Below are positions 19,444 through 28,600 of a DNA stretch of 64,000 bases, piece by piece; position 1 is the stretch's first letter, and each line of letters starts with the position of its first letter. Origin of the DNA: Chryseobacterium ginsenosidimutans (GTDB taxonomy: Bacteria; Bacteroidota; Bacteroidia; Flavobacteriales; Weeksellaceae). The stretch is taken from positions 2,649,001-2,713,000 of the forward strand of contig NZ_JAUSXC010000001.1 in NCBI RefSeq assembly GCF_030823405.1, written 5' to 3'. The translations under genes were made by a program, and so were the position numbers. The notes below the pieces were generated by a model. That model searched no databases, had not been told where the DNA came from, and worked only from the letters and a program-made list of their open reading frames with translations.

Positions 19444-19725
19444 ATGAATATAAAAATTTTAACACCAGAATACGTAGTTTTTGAAGGAGAAGTAGACTCG
19501 GTATTGTTGCCTGGAAAAAATGGTGGATTTCACATCATGAAAAATCACGCAGGAATCGTTTCTTCTTTGATCGGTGGTAAAGTGAAGCTTTTTACTAAAT
19601 CTATTGATGAAGTTTATGCTAAAAACTTTACTAAAGAAAATGAGAAAGATTCAGTTTTTTCTTATCCTATCAAAAGCGGTGTTGTAGAATTTAATCATAA
19701 TAAAGGAATTATCCTTTGTGAATAA
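19444..19725 (+). CDS. atpC: F1Fo ATP synthase subunit epsilon
   Basis: The epsilon subunit couples the rotor and restrains ATP hydrolysis. The 93-residue protein covers mainly the N-terminal beta-sandwich (MNIKILTPEYVVFEGEVDSVLLPG, quoted in part; then GGFHIMKNHAGIVSSL) and lacks the C-terminal two-helix domain of E. coli epsilon (about 139 residues). Short epsilon subunits are usual in this group. It ends at a hairpin terminator. Confidence 0.93.
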   Translation: MNIKILTPEYVVFEGEVDSVLLPGKNGGFHIMKNHAGIVSSLIGGKVKLFTKSIDEVYAKNFTKENEKDSVFSYPIKSGVVEFNHNKGIILCE

Positions 19726-19754
19726 TTAAATGAAAAGCTAAATATATTTTCAAG

Positions 19755-19781
19755 AAAGTGTAACTTTGGTTACACTTTTTT
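19755..19781 (+). terminator. terminator after atpC
   Basis: AAAGTGTAAC and GTTACACTTT pair perfectly around a TTTG loop and end in T residues. Confidence 0.88.
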
Positions 19782-19804
19782 ATTTTATGTAGAAAACTGA
19801 TTTT

Positions 19805-20626
19805 ATGAGGAGAAGTTTAATCATTTTATTTACAGTTTTGGGGCTTTTACTTAATGCTCAAAATATAAAAACTAAACGGGGAATTGTAACTATTGACGGA
19901 ACTCATGTTGCAAAAATTTCTAATAAATCTAATATATATACATTTATGGATTTAAAAGAAACTCCAATCTATACAATAGAATTTGTTGACAAAAGCATAG
20001 TCGATTCAGTAAGAGATAGCTATATTAAATTAAATAGAATTTATAATCAGGATAAAGTTCTTGAACTGGATTATATTTCTCCGTCTGCATTTTCAGGTGA
20101 AGAAAAATCTGCGGTGTATACTTCGATAAAAGGTTTAAAAATTATTGATGAAAGAGGCATTAATATTAAGAATTTAGATGATCTTTTTAAAAATAATCCT
20201 AAAAGAAAACTAGATACCAAAACGAAAGAAGCTTATACGATAAGAACTAAAATTGATAAATTAAATATTACTGTCAATAATGTTGGTGAAATTTTAAGTA
20301 ATGGAAAGCCAGTTGGTTATTTTACTAATTTACCGGTAAGTTTCGGTTCTGAAGATACAATTGCCGATAAAACTTTTGTTGATATTGAAATTTATGATGC
20401 TAACAGTAAATTTATAGGGAAGTATATCACAACAACCAAGCAATTAAAAAGTGCGGGTGGAAAAAACTTTACTGTTTACAGGGAAATGTCTGGTAGAGCT
20501 TCGATTTTAAAATTTCCTACTTACAAAGCTATTGCAGAAAGAATGGCGATTATGGATCCTAATTTTATTAAATTTAAGGAGAAAGTAATTGTAGGAGAAG
20601 TTGTAAAAGATGGTGTTCAAAAATAA
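19805..20626 (+). CDS. secreted protein of unknown function
   Basis: I do not recognise this 273-residue protein. It has a signal peptide (SLIILFTVLGLLLNAQ) and no other hydrophobic segment. The composition is Lys-, Ile- and Asp-rich with many short predicted strands; no cysteine or metal motif is evident. The phrases GIVTIDGTHVAKIS and, later, GEILSNGKPVGYF look like related short hairpins. It is a single-gene unit between two terminators. Confidence 0.7.
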   Translation: MRRSLIILFTVLGLLLNAQNIKTKRGIVTIDGTHVAKISNKSNIYTFMDLKETPIYTIEFVDKSIVDSVRDSYIKLNRIYNQDKVLELDYISPSAFSGEEKSAVYTSIKGLKIIDERGINIKNLDDLFKNNPKRKLDTKTKEAYTIRTKIDKLNITVNNVGEILSNGKPVGYFTNLPVSFGSEDTIADKTFVDIEIYDANSKFIGKYITTTKQLKSAGGKNFTVYREMSGRASILKFPTYKAIAERMAIMDPNFIKFKEKVIVGEVVKDGVQK

Positions 20627-20628
20627 AT

Positions 20629-20660
20629 AAAACTCTTGAAAGTAAATTTCAGGAGTTTTT
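20629..20660 (+). terminator. terminator after the orphan secreted gene
   Basis: AAAACTCTTGAAA pairs with TTTCAGGAGTTTT (one G-U pair) followed by T residues. Confidence 0.82.
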
Positions 20661-20757
20661 ATCTTCTATTGCATTCAGTTTTCTGTATGGTTGTAGAGAT
20701 CAGAATGACAAGACGATATGTATTTGATTATTTAAATTTGTAGAATAATTTACAACT

Positions 20758-22947
20758 CTACAAGCTCAAAATAACTCCATTTTCCTTTAACTGCTGAATT
20801 GGTTTTGAAAACCAAAACAACTCAAAATCTTCAAAATTTTCTTCGAAATTTATTTTTAGCTGTTGAAGTGTAATCTTTTTCGACTGATCTGTGGAATTTT
20901 CTTCAAACATTTTCATCAGCCATTCTGCTTGTTCCTGTTCCAGATCTATGCTTATGACGTTCGTTTTTAAATGGATCGTAATTTTTGTATACGGATAGCT
21001 ATATTTCTTTTTTGTCTTTATGTGATTCTCAGCGATTACGTTTTTTGTTAAAAAAATAACTTTTGAATTTCCTTTGAACTTAAAATCATCTTCTTCTAAT
21101 AAACAGTCGTGGATATAATCAGGATCAACTGTAGTTTTAGGAATTCTAAAATCAAACCAATCCTGCAAAGGAATTTCAAAATTAATTCCGTGCATATAAT
21201 TGAAGAGAGATTTTTTTAAGCCAAAACCAAATTTACCATGATCGATTCCTGTTTTATCTGTAAAATCAATATCGTTATTAGCAAATAAAATTTCCTGTTT
21301 CAATGGTGTTACTCCAAATTCTTCAGGATTCAATCCCACAGGTGAGTGAGCCGTCATTGCAAACTGATGCCAAAAAGCACTTTGCAAAATTCCCATCTCG
21401 AACAGCTGTCTAACCATTTCTAAAGAATCAATAGTTTCCTGAACACTCTGGGTAGGATAACCATACATCAGGTAAGCATGGATCATAATTCCGGCTTCTG
21501 TAAAGTTTCTTGTTACTTTTGCAACCTGTTCTACAGAAATTCCTTTGTCAATTAATTTCAATAATCGGTCGCTCGCAACTTCCAGCCCTCCAGAAACCGC
21601 AACGCAACCAGAAAGTTTTAATAAGAAGCATAAATCTCGGGTAAAACTTTTTTCAAAACGAATATTTGTCCACCATGTTACCACAAGATTTCTTCGCAAA
21701 ATTTCCAACGCAACTTCACGCATCAAAGCGGGCGGTGCAGCTTCATCCACAAAATGGAAACCATTTTCACCTGTTGTTGCAATTAATTCTTCCATTCTGT
21801 CAACCAAAATTTTGGCAGAAATAGGTTCATAGATTTTAATATAATCTAGAGAAATATCACAAAAAGTACATTTCCCCCAATAGCAACCGTGGGCCATTGT
21901 TAATTTATTCCATCTTCCGTCACTCCATAAACTATGCATCGGATTGGCTATCTCAATAACAGAAATGTATTTATCTAACTGTAAATCAGTGTAATCGGGA
22001 GTTCCGATGTCGATTTGTTTATAATCGTGACGTTTTGTATTATTTTTATAAACAACTTCTTGATTTTCAACTAAAAAAGTTCTTTTAAATTCGGGGTTTT
22101 CCTGTATTTTATCTAAATTTTCATAAAGTAATTCGATCGGAAGTTCACCATCATCTAATGTTATAAAATCAAAAAACTCAAAAACTCTTATATCTTTTAT
22201 TTCCCGTAATTCAGTATTTGGGAAACCGCCACCCATTGCAATTTTGATGTGAGGATAATTTTCTTTAATAAGTTTTGCAGATCGAAAAGCAGAATATAAA
22301 TTTCCAGGAAAAGGAATTGAAAAGCAAACTAATTTTGGCTGTACAAAATCTAATTTTTCCTGCAGAATTTTTAATGTAAAATCATCAATAAATGTTTGGT
22401 CTCCTAAGAGCTTTAAGTATAATTCATCAAAAGAATTGGCACTTTTTCCCAAGCGTTCTGCATATCTGCTGAAACCAAAATCTGAATCTACGTTTTCAAC
22501 AATATAATCTGATAAATCTTCTAAATATAAGGTAGCCAAATGTTTAGCTTTATCCTGCAATCCCATATTCCCGAAAGCGAATTCCATGTCATCAAGCTGA
22601 TTGAATCGGGAAGCTTCCGGCAAAAAGTTCATTGAACAGATTTGTCTTGCTAAAGTCGGAGTTTTACCTTGTAGGAAAGAAATAACCTGATCGATTGTTT
22701 TTATATACTCATCTCTCAAAGTAAAAATCCGCTGTGAGTTTTCTGAAATATTTTGAAGATCAATTTCTTTGTTAAAAATTTTATGAATCCCGTCTTTGGA
22801 AAATAATGCCAGAATTACCTCAATACCTAAATCCATCTGATAGCCAGAAATATTTTTGGTGTTCAGAAAACCTTTAATATAAGCAGTCGCAGGATAAGGA
22901 GTATTAAGCTGGGTAAAAGGCGGAGTTATAAGTAGCAGATCTTTCAA
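20758..22947 (-). CDS. B12-binding-type radical SAM protein
   Basis: The 729-residue protein resembles long radical SAM enzymes with a cobalamin-binding-like N-terminal half. The SAM iron-sulfur site is GCYWGKCTFCD, where the cysteines are spaced CX4CX2C rather than the usual CX3CX2C. Other radical SAM landmarks follow (GGLEVASDRLLKLIDKG; then HAYLMYGYPTQ). The N-terminal half includes AMGGGFPNTELRE, but no DxHxxG motif for B12 ligation is seen, so B12 binding is uncertain. The longer frame begins at a TTG at 22962 that lies in a TAAATTTG promoter box; the TTG at 22947, giving MKDLLLITPPFTQLNTP, is more likely. The substrate is unknown. Confidence 0.85.
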   Translation of the reverse strand: MKDLLLITPPFTQLNTPYPATAYIKGFLNTKNISGYQMDLGIEVILALFSKDGIHKIFNKEIDLQNISENSQRIFTLRDEYIKTIDQVISFLQGKTPTLARQICSMNFLPEASRFNQLDDMEFAFGNMGLQDKAKHLATLYLEDLSDYIVENVDSDFGFSRYAERLGKSANSFDELYLKLLGDQTFIDDFTLKILQEKLDFVQPKLVCFSIPFPGNLYSAFRSAKLIKENYPHIKIAMGGGFPNTELREIKDIRVFEFFDFITLDDGELPIELLYENLDKIQENPEFKRTFLVENQEVVYKNNTKRHDYKQIDIGTPDYTDLQLDKYISVIEIANPMHSLWSDGRWNKLTMAHGCYWGKCTFCDISLDYIKIYEPISAKILVDRMEELIATTGENGFHFVDEAAPPALMREVALEILRRNLVVTWWTNIRFEKSFTRDLCFLLKLSGCVAVSGGLEVASDRLLKLIDKGISVEQVAKVTRNFTEAGIMIHAYLMYGYPTQSVQETIDSLEMVRQLFEMGILQSAFWHQFAMTAHSPVGLNPEEFGVTPLKQEILFANNDIDFTDKTGIDHGKFGFGLKKSLFNYMHGINFEIPLQDWFDFRIPKTTVDPDYIHDCLLEEDDFKFKGNSKVIFLTKNVIAENHIKTKKKYSYPYTKITIHLKTNVISIDLEQEQAEWLMKMFEENSTDQSKKITLQQLKINFEENFEDFELFWFSKPIQQLKENGVILSL

Positions 22948-22959
22948 AGCTGTTTTTTG

Positions 22960-22967
22960 CAAATTTA
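22960..22967 (-). promoter_or_regulatory. possible -7 box of the radical SAM gene
   Basis: TAAATTTG on the minus strand, 13 bases before the preferred TTG start. It overlaps the upstream alternative start at 22962. Confidence 0.45.
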
Positions 22968-23009
22968 TTCTAAATCTTTCGGATTTCTCGGAATGATTCT
23001 TATTTTTAA

Positions 23010-23039
23010 AAAAACCGTTAGAACAATCTAACGGTTTTT
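23010..23039 (-). terminator. terminator after the alpha-oxoamine synthase
   Basis: AAAAACCGTTAGA and TCTAACGGTTTTT pair perfectly around a four-base loop. It separates the sulfonolipid-type pair from the radical SAM gene on the same strand. Confidence 0.88.
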
Positions 23040-23063
23040 CATTTATTTTAAAATTGAAATCAA

Positions 23064-24326
23064 TTACATTTGTTTGTACTCGATATTCATTTGTTTTTCC
23101 ATTTCCGCGTATGCACCTGAATTTAATTTTTCTTTGATGCCTTCAAAAGCAGCCAATGTTTCATTAATTTCAGAATCTGTATGCGAAGCTGTAGGAATTA
23201 ATCTTAATAAGATCATTCCTTTCGGAATTACAGGATATACTACAACTGATGTAAATACTCCGTAATTTTCTCTTAAGTCTTTTGCCAAAAGGGTAGCCTC
23301 AATCGTAGTTCCTTCAATGAAAACAGGAGTTACACAAGTATTTGTGTTTCCAAGGTTGAAACCTCTTTCTTTCAGTCCGTTTTGAAGTTTAACTACGTTT
23401 TCCCACAATTTAGCTTTAATTTCAGGACGAGTTCTTAAAAGCTCCAATCTTTTCAAACCTCCGATTACCATTGGCATTGTTAAAGATTTAGCAAAAATCT
23501 GAGAACGCAGATTATATTTTAAAAACCTGATGATCGTTTCATCTCCTGAAAGAAATGCTCCAAAACCTGCCATAGATTTAGCAAAAGTTGAGAAGTAAAC
23601 ATCAATTTGATCTTGACAACCTTGCTCTTCACCAGCTCCAGCTCCGGTTTTACCCAAAGTTCCGAAACCATGTGCATCATCTACCAACAATCTGAAATTG
23701 AATTTTGATTTTAATTCACAGATTTCTTTCAGCTTCCCTTGCATTCCACGCATTCCGAAAACACCTTCTGTAATCACCAAAATTCCGCCTCCGTTTTCTT
23801 CTGCTACTTTTGTTGCTCTTGCCAGGTTTTTTTCTAAACTGGCAATATCATTATGTTTGAACGTAAAACTTTTACCCATATGAAGACGAACTCCGTCTAC
23901 AATACAAGCATGAGAATCTGCGTCATAAACGATTACATCGTGTCTTGTAACCAATGCATCAATGGCAGAAACCATTCCCTGGTAACCGAAATTCAAAAGG
24001 TAAGCAGCTTCTTTTTGAGTAAATTCTGCCAATTCTTTTTCCAATTGTTGATGTTGCTGTGTTTCACCGGACATTGCTCTTGCGCCCATCGGATAAAACA
24101 TTCCGAATTCTGCAGCAGCTTTTGCATCGGCTTCCAATACTTCCGGATGATTGCAAAGACCTAAATAGTCATTGGCACTCCAGAAAATTACATCTTTACC
24201 CTGAAATTTCATTCTTGGACCAATAGGACCTTCCAGTTTTGGGAAAACAAAATATCCTTCAGCATAATCTGCAAATTGTCCTAATGGACCCGGATTTTGT
24301 TTAATACGATCAAAAATATCTAACAT
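23064..24326 (-). CDS. alpha-oxoamine synthase, probably cysteate fatty acyltransferase
   Basis: The 420-residue PLP enzyme belongs to the family that condenses an amino acid with an acyl thioester and releases CO2 (serine palmitoyltransferase, KBL, BioF). Visible motifs are FWSANDYLGLCNHPEV, the PLP-contacting VDDAHGFGTLGKTG (about 215) and the Schiff-base Lys in STFAKSMAGFGAF (about 247). The upstream gene is a cysteate synthase-like enzyme. In flavobacteria this pair makes capnine, the base of sulfonolipids, from cysteate and a fatty acyl donor. Serine palmitoyltransferase is the main alternative; the neighbour favours cysteate. Both genes are on the minus strand, with a hairpin between them. 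Confidence 0.75.
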   Translation of the reverse strand: MLDIFDRIKQNPGPLGQFADYAEGYFVFPKLEGPIGPRMKFQGKDVIFWSANDYLGLCNHPEVLEADAKAAAEFGMFYPMGARAMSGETQQHQQLEKELAEFTQKEAAYLLNFGYQGMVSAIDALVTRHDVIVYDADSHACIVDGVRLHMGKSFTFKHNDIASLEKNLARATKVAEENGGGILVITEGVFGMRGMQGKLKEICELKSKFNFRLLVDDAHGFGTLGKTGAGAGEEQGCQDQIDVYFSTFAKSMAGFGAFLSGDETIIRFLKYNLRSQIFAKSLTMPMVIGGLKRLELLRTRPEIKAKLWENVVKLQNGLKERGFNLGNTNTCVTPVFIEGTTIEATLLAKDLRENYGVFTSVVVYPVIPKGMILLRLIPTASHTDSEINETLAAFEGIKEKLNSGAYAEMEKQMNIEYKQM

Positions 24327-24343
24327 TTTATTAATATTTAAGT

Positions 24344-24376
24344 AAAAAAGCCTTTTGTGGTCTACAAAAAAGGCTT
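24344..24376 (-). terminator. hairpin between the cysteate synthase-like and acyltransferase genes
   Basis: On the minus strand AAGCCTTTTTTGT and ACAAAAGGCTT pair with a two-base bulge and are followed by six T. It lies inside an apparent two-gene unit, so it may attenuate expression of the downstream acyltransferase. Confidence 0.65.
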
Positions 24377-24400
24377 GATTTGTATAAATTGATTTATTTT

Positions 24401-25438
24401 TTATTTAATGAATTCTGTCTTGAAAACTTCATCGTAATTATGAACACAATTATTAACGAACCCTTGTTCAGCCATCCATTTATCACTGTACACTTTTGTG
24501 ATATACCTTGAACCGTGATCTGGATAAATTAAAACAATCAGATCATTGTCAGACAACTCATGAGATTGTGCATACTGTATCAATGCCTGTGTTACAGCGC
24601 CAGTTGTATAACCTCCCATAATTGCTTCTTTTAAAGCGATTTCACGGGTTCTATACGCTGACATTTCGTCATTTACCCGTACGAATTCATCCACTTTGTC
24701 GAAAAGAAGGGCAGAAGGAATTAAATTTTTGCCCATTCCTTCAATCTGATAAGGATGAACATCTTCCTTATGAATTTCTCCTGTTTCGTGATAGCTTTTT
24801 AAAATAGAGCCATCTGCATCAACACCAATAATCTTGATATCAGGATTTTTTTCTTTTAAAAACTTTGCTGAACCGGATAATGTTCCGCCCGTTCCGGTAC
24901 AAGCAAAAAGGTGGGTAATCTTACCTCCTGTCTGTTCCCAAATTTCAGGACCTGTGGTTTGGTAGTGTGCATCAATATTCAACTCGTTAAAATATTGATT
25001 GATATAAACCGAATTTGGTGTTTCTGAAGCAATTCTCTTTGCAACTTCATAATATGACCGCGGATCATCTGCAGCAACATTTGCAGGGCAGATATAAACT
25101 ACAGCTCCAAGTGCTTTAAGGTAAGCAATTTTTTCGGGCTTGGTTTTATCACTTACCGCAAGAATACATTTATATCCTTTAATGATGCAAACCATTGCTA
25201 TTGAAAATCCTGTGTTTCCAGATGTAGTTTCTACAACTACGGAGTCTTCTTTTAATAAACCTTTTTTCTCAGCGTTTTCTATTATATGAAGTGCGATTCT
25301 ATCTTTAGTGGAATGTCCAGGATTATATGATTCTAACTTGGCATACACGGTTGCAGGAATATCTTTCGTCACAGTGTTAAGCTTCACCATAGGAGTATTT
25401 CCTATAAGGCCAAGTATATTATCGTAAACATTACTCAT
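24401..25438 (-). CDS. cysteine synthase-family PLP enzyme, probably cysteate synthase
   Basis: The 345-residue protein is a fold-type II PLP enzyme. The Schiff-base Lys is in PGHSTKDRIA (about residue 46), followed by the substrate loop TTSGNTGFSIA and the phosphate loop CTGTGGTLSG (about 184). The catalytic region resembles cystathionine beta-synthase (VDADGSIL, EGMGKNLIPSALL) but has no CBS domain. Normal cysteine synthases have SSSVKDR or close variants, and GHSTKDR differs. Its position beside an alpha-oxoamine synthase suggests it makes L-cysteate from a phosphoserine-like substrate and sulfite. A cysteine synthase or CBS-like role remains possible. Confidence 0.7.
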   Translation of the reverse strand: MSNVYDNILGLIGNTPMVKLNTVTKDIPATVYAKLESYNPGHSTKDRIALHIIENAEKKGLLKEDSVVVETTSGNTGFSIAMVCIIKGYKCILAVSDKTKPEKIAYLKALGAVVYICPANVAADDPRSYYEVAKRIASETPNSVYINQYFNELNIDAHYQTTGPEIWEQTGGKITHLFACTGTGGTLSGSAKFLKEKNPDIKIIGVDADGSILKSYHETGEIHKEDVHPYQIEGMGKNLIPSALLFDKVDEFVRVNDEMSAYRTREIALKEAIMGGYTTGAVTQALIQYAQSHELSDNDLIVLIYPDHGSRYITKVYSDKWMAEQGFVNNCVHNYDEVFKTEFIK

Positions 25439-25469
25439 TATTTGTTATTTTTCAATAAAAATCTGTCGG

Positions 25470-25477
25470 CAAAAATA
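25470..25477 (-). promoter_or_regulatory. possible -7 box of the cysteate synthase-like gene
   Basis: TATTTTTG on the minus strand, 32 bases before the ATG. No good -33 TTG is seen. Confidence 0.45.
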
Positions 25478-25633
25478 CAAAAAAATAAATTTATTTCTAA
25501 ACTTTTGTTTGATTTCTAACGTCTAAAATAGATAAAATTTATTTTTCTATTGCAATCTGAAGATCAAAATTTCAAAAAGTGAGCCAAAATCTTTAAATTT
25601 TGTTAAAAACAATAGATAATGATCTAAAAACCT

Positions 25634-25641
25634 TATTTTCG
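25634..25641 (+). promoter_or_regulatory. near-consensus -7 box of the DUF2723 gene
   Basis: TATTTTCG differs from TAnnTTTG by one base, but its last G is exactly 19 bases before the ATG, the distance seen at several better promoters here. Confidence 0.4.
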
Positions 25642-25659
25642 CGTAATTGATTTATTACT

Positions 25660-28600
25660 ATGAAAAATTGGGCTTTTAGGCAATGGAACACCGTTCTCGG
25701 ATGGGCTGTTTTCGTCATTGCATTTTTCACGTACTTGTCCACCATAGAACCGAATTTCAGTTTTTGGGATTGTGGCGAGTATATTTCCTCGGCTGTAAAG
25801 CTTGAAGTAACGCACGCTCCGGGAGCTGCATTATTCCAGATTGTGGGTGCTGTGGCAGCCATTTTTGCTTTTGGTAAAGGCGAAAACTATTCTATCGTGA
25901 TCAACGCGATGTCTGCGTTATTCAGTGCATTTACGATTTTGTTTTTGTTCTGGACAATCACACATTTCGTGAGAAGGCTTTTAAACAAAGACTTTGAAGA
26001 AATCACAAAACATCAGGAAATTTCTATCCTTTTTGCAGGAATGGTGGGAGCTTTGTGCTTCACATTTTCAGATACGTTCTGGTTTTCTGCGGTAGAAGGT
26101 GAAGTTTATTCGATGGCGTCAATGTTCATCGCACTTTTAGTCTGGCTTATCACAAAATGGGAAAACGAATATCTGGCTTCAGACAATGAAAGATGGATTA
26201 TTCTTATTTTCTTTATTTTAGGACTTTCTGTTGGGGTTCACATGATGTGTATGTTGGCAATTCCTGCAGTTTGTTTTGTGTATTATGCCAGAAAATACAA
26301 ATTCACCTGGAAAAATTTCATTTGGGCAAATGTTATTACATTAATTATTTTAGCCATTGTATTTAAAGGAATTTTCCCGTTGATTATGACTATGTTCGGG
26401 AAACTCGAAATTTTCTTTGTAAACGGATTAGGATTACCTTTCCATTCAGGAACGATTGTAGCATTTATTTTAATGATCGTGATCTGCTATTTCCTGATTA
26501 CCTATGCAAAGAAAATGAAGAAAAATCTATATCAGACCATTGCTTTATCAGTAGTTTTTATGATGATCGGTTTCTCTTGCTGGATGGTAATTCCTATCAG
26601 AGCTAATGCAAATCCTCCAATGAACCTTAACGATCCAGACAACGCGATCGGAATGCTGGATTATTATAACAGAGAACAATATGGTGACTGGCCTACAATA
26701 TATGGACAAAACTATACCGCTTTCCTTGATGCAAACGGAATTGAGAAAAATGAAGACGGAAGTTTCAAAACTCAGAAAACGGGAGAAATCTACGAAAAAG
26801 ACGAGAAAACAGGAACCTACAGAAAAACAGGAGATAGATTCAACTATACTTTCAATAAGGCTCATGTAGGCTTCATGCCGAGAATGTTTAATGAGGATAA
26901 AGATGTAATGGCAAATTACATTTCTATGTATGGCGCGCCGGATTTTACATTTAATTATGCGAATGAAGATGTTGCAGACAGTCCTGAAGCTAAACAGATC
27001 TTTGAAGAATTAAGACAGAAATATGAAAACAAGTCGATCACGGCTGCTGATTATTTAAAGGTAAAACCATATAATTTAATCAATGTTCAGAAGCCATCTT
27101 TAGCTCAGAATTTAGATTATTTTATTACCTTCCAAAACGGATATTATTTTGTAAGATATCTGATGTGGAACTTCGTAGGACGCCAAAATGACCTTGAAGG
27201 AAACATGGAAAGTACAAGAGGAAACTGGGTTTCAGGTATTCCTTTCATTGATAACGCTTTATGGGGAAATCAGGATAAAATGCCTTCAAAATTTAAAAAT
27301 GAAAGCACAGTAAAATTCTTCTTTTTACCTTTATTGCTAGGATTAATTGGGTTTTTCTTCCAATTAAATAAAGACTTTGGCAGATTCTATGCAATCTTAT
27401 CTTTATTTGTAATTACCAGTATTGGAATTGTTTTCTATACAGGGGTAAAACCTTTTGAGCCGAGAGAAAGAGATTACGCAATGGTTGGTTCGTTCTATGC
27501 CTTCGCCATTTGGATCGGACTTGGAGCGGGAGGACTTCTCTGGTTCCTTCAGTCTAAAGTAAAATCAAATGTAGCAAACATTGCTGCTGGTGTCATTTTA
27601 TTGGGAGTTCCTTTTATGATGGGCTTCCAGAATTATAATGTACACAACAGACACAACAGATATACTTCTTATGACTATGGTTATTCTGTATTAAAATCTT
27701 TACCGAAAAACGACATTATGTTTGTTTACGGTGATAACGATACGTATCCGGTTTGGGCAATTCAGGAAACTCAACAGTTGAGAGACGATGTAAAAGTGGT
27801 TAACTTTACATTAGCTTCAACACCTTGGAATATTGATCAGATCAAGAGAAGAACTTACAATGCAGCAGCTGTTCCGGGAGTATTAACTCATGATGATTAC
27901 AGAGATGGTGTGAATGACCAGATCTATATGATGAAGAAGGATGACTGGACGGGGCTTTTCGCAATGTTAAAAGAACAGGGAGCTCCGGCAACAGAATTTG
28001 CAGAATTCAGAAAGTTCCTGACTCAGGATTCTATGACAATGAAGGAAGCAATTAGTTTCCTTAAACATTCGTCTCCTGCGAAAAATGAACTTCTTAAAAT
28101 GTATTTTGGAGAAGAAAAATATGAGAAATATAATATTTTACCTGTAAATAAATTCATTTTACCTGTAAATAAGACCAATGCTTTACAAGCTGGAATTATT
28201 AATCAGGCTGATCTTCCGAATACAGTAAATCAGATCATGATTAGCTATAAATCCAATACACTTTATAAGAATAATCTGATTATGCTTGATATATTGGCAA
28301 ATTTCGACTGGAAGAGACCGATTAACTTCTCTTCAGGTGGTATTTATGATAGCGAGAATATTTTCTATCTTGACGAATATCTTCAGTTTGACGGATTCAG
28401 TTATCGATTGATTCCGATTCATACGCCGCAGACTCCCGATGGTGAAATGGGAAGAGTAGATGCTAATTCTTTATATAACGTTGTTAAAAATTACAGATGG
28501 GGTAATTTCAAAGATCTGAATACTCACTTTGATGAAACTGCCACTTCAAACATTATGAGCTACAGAGCATCTGCAAGTAGAGCCGCAGCAGCTTTGGCAA

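Noticed and set aside
25593..25862. Minus-strand open frames opposite the 5' end of the DUF2723 gene
   Set aside because: They are shadows of a well-supported membrane protein and cover its start codon.
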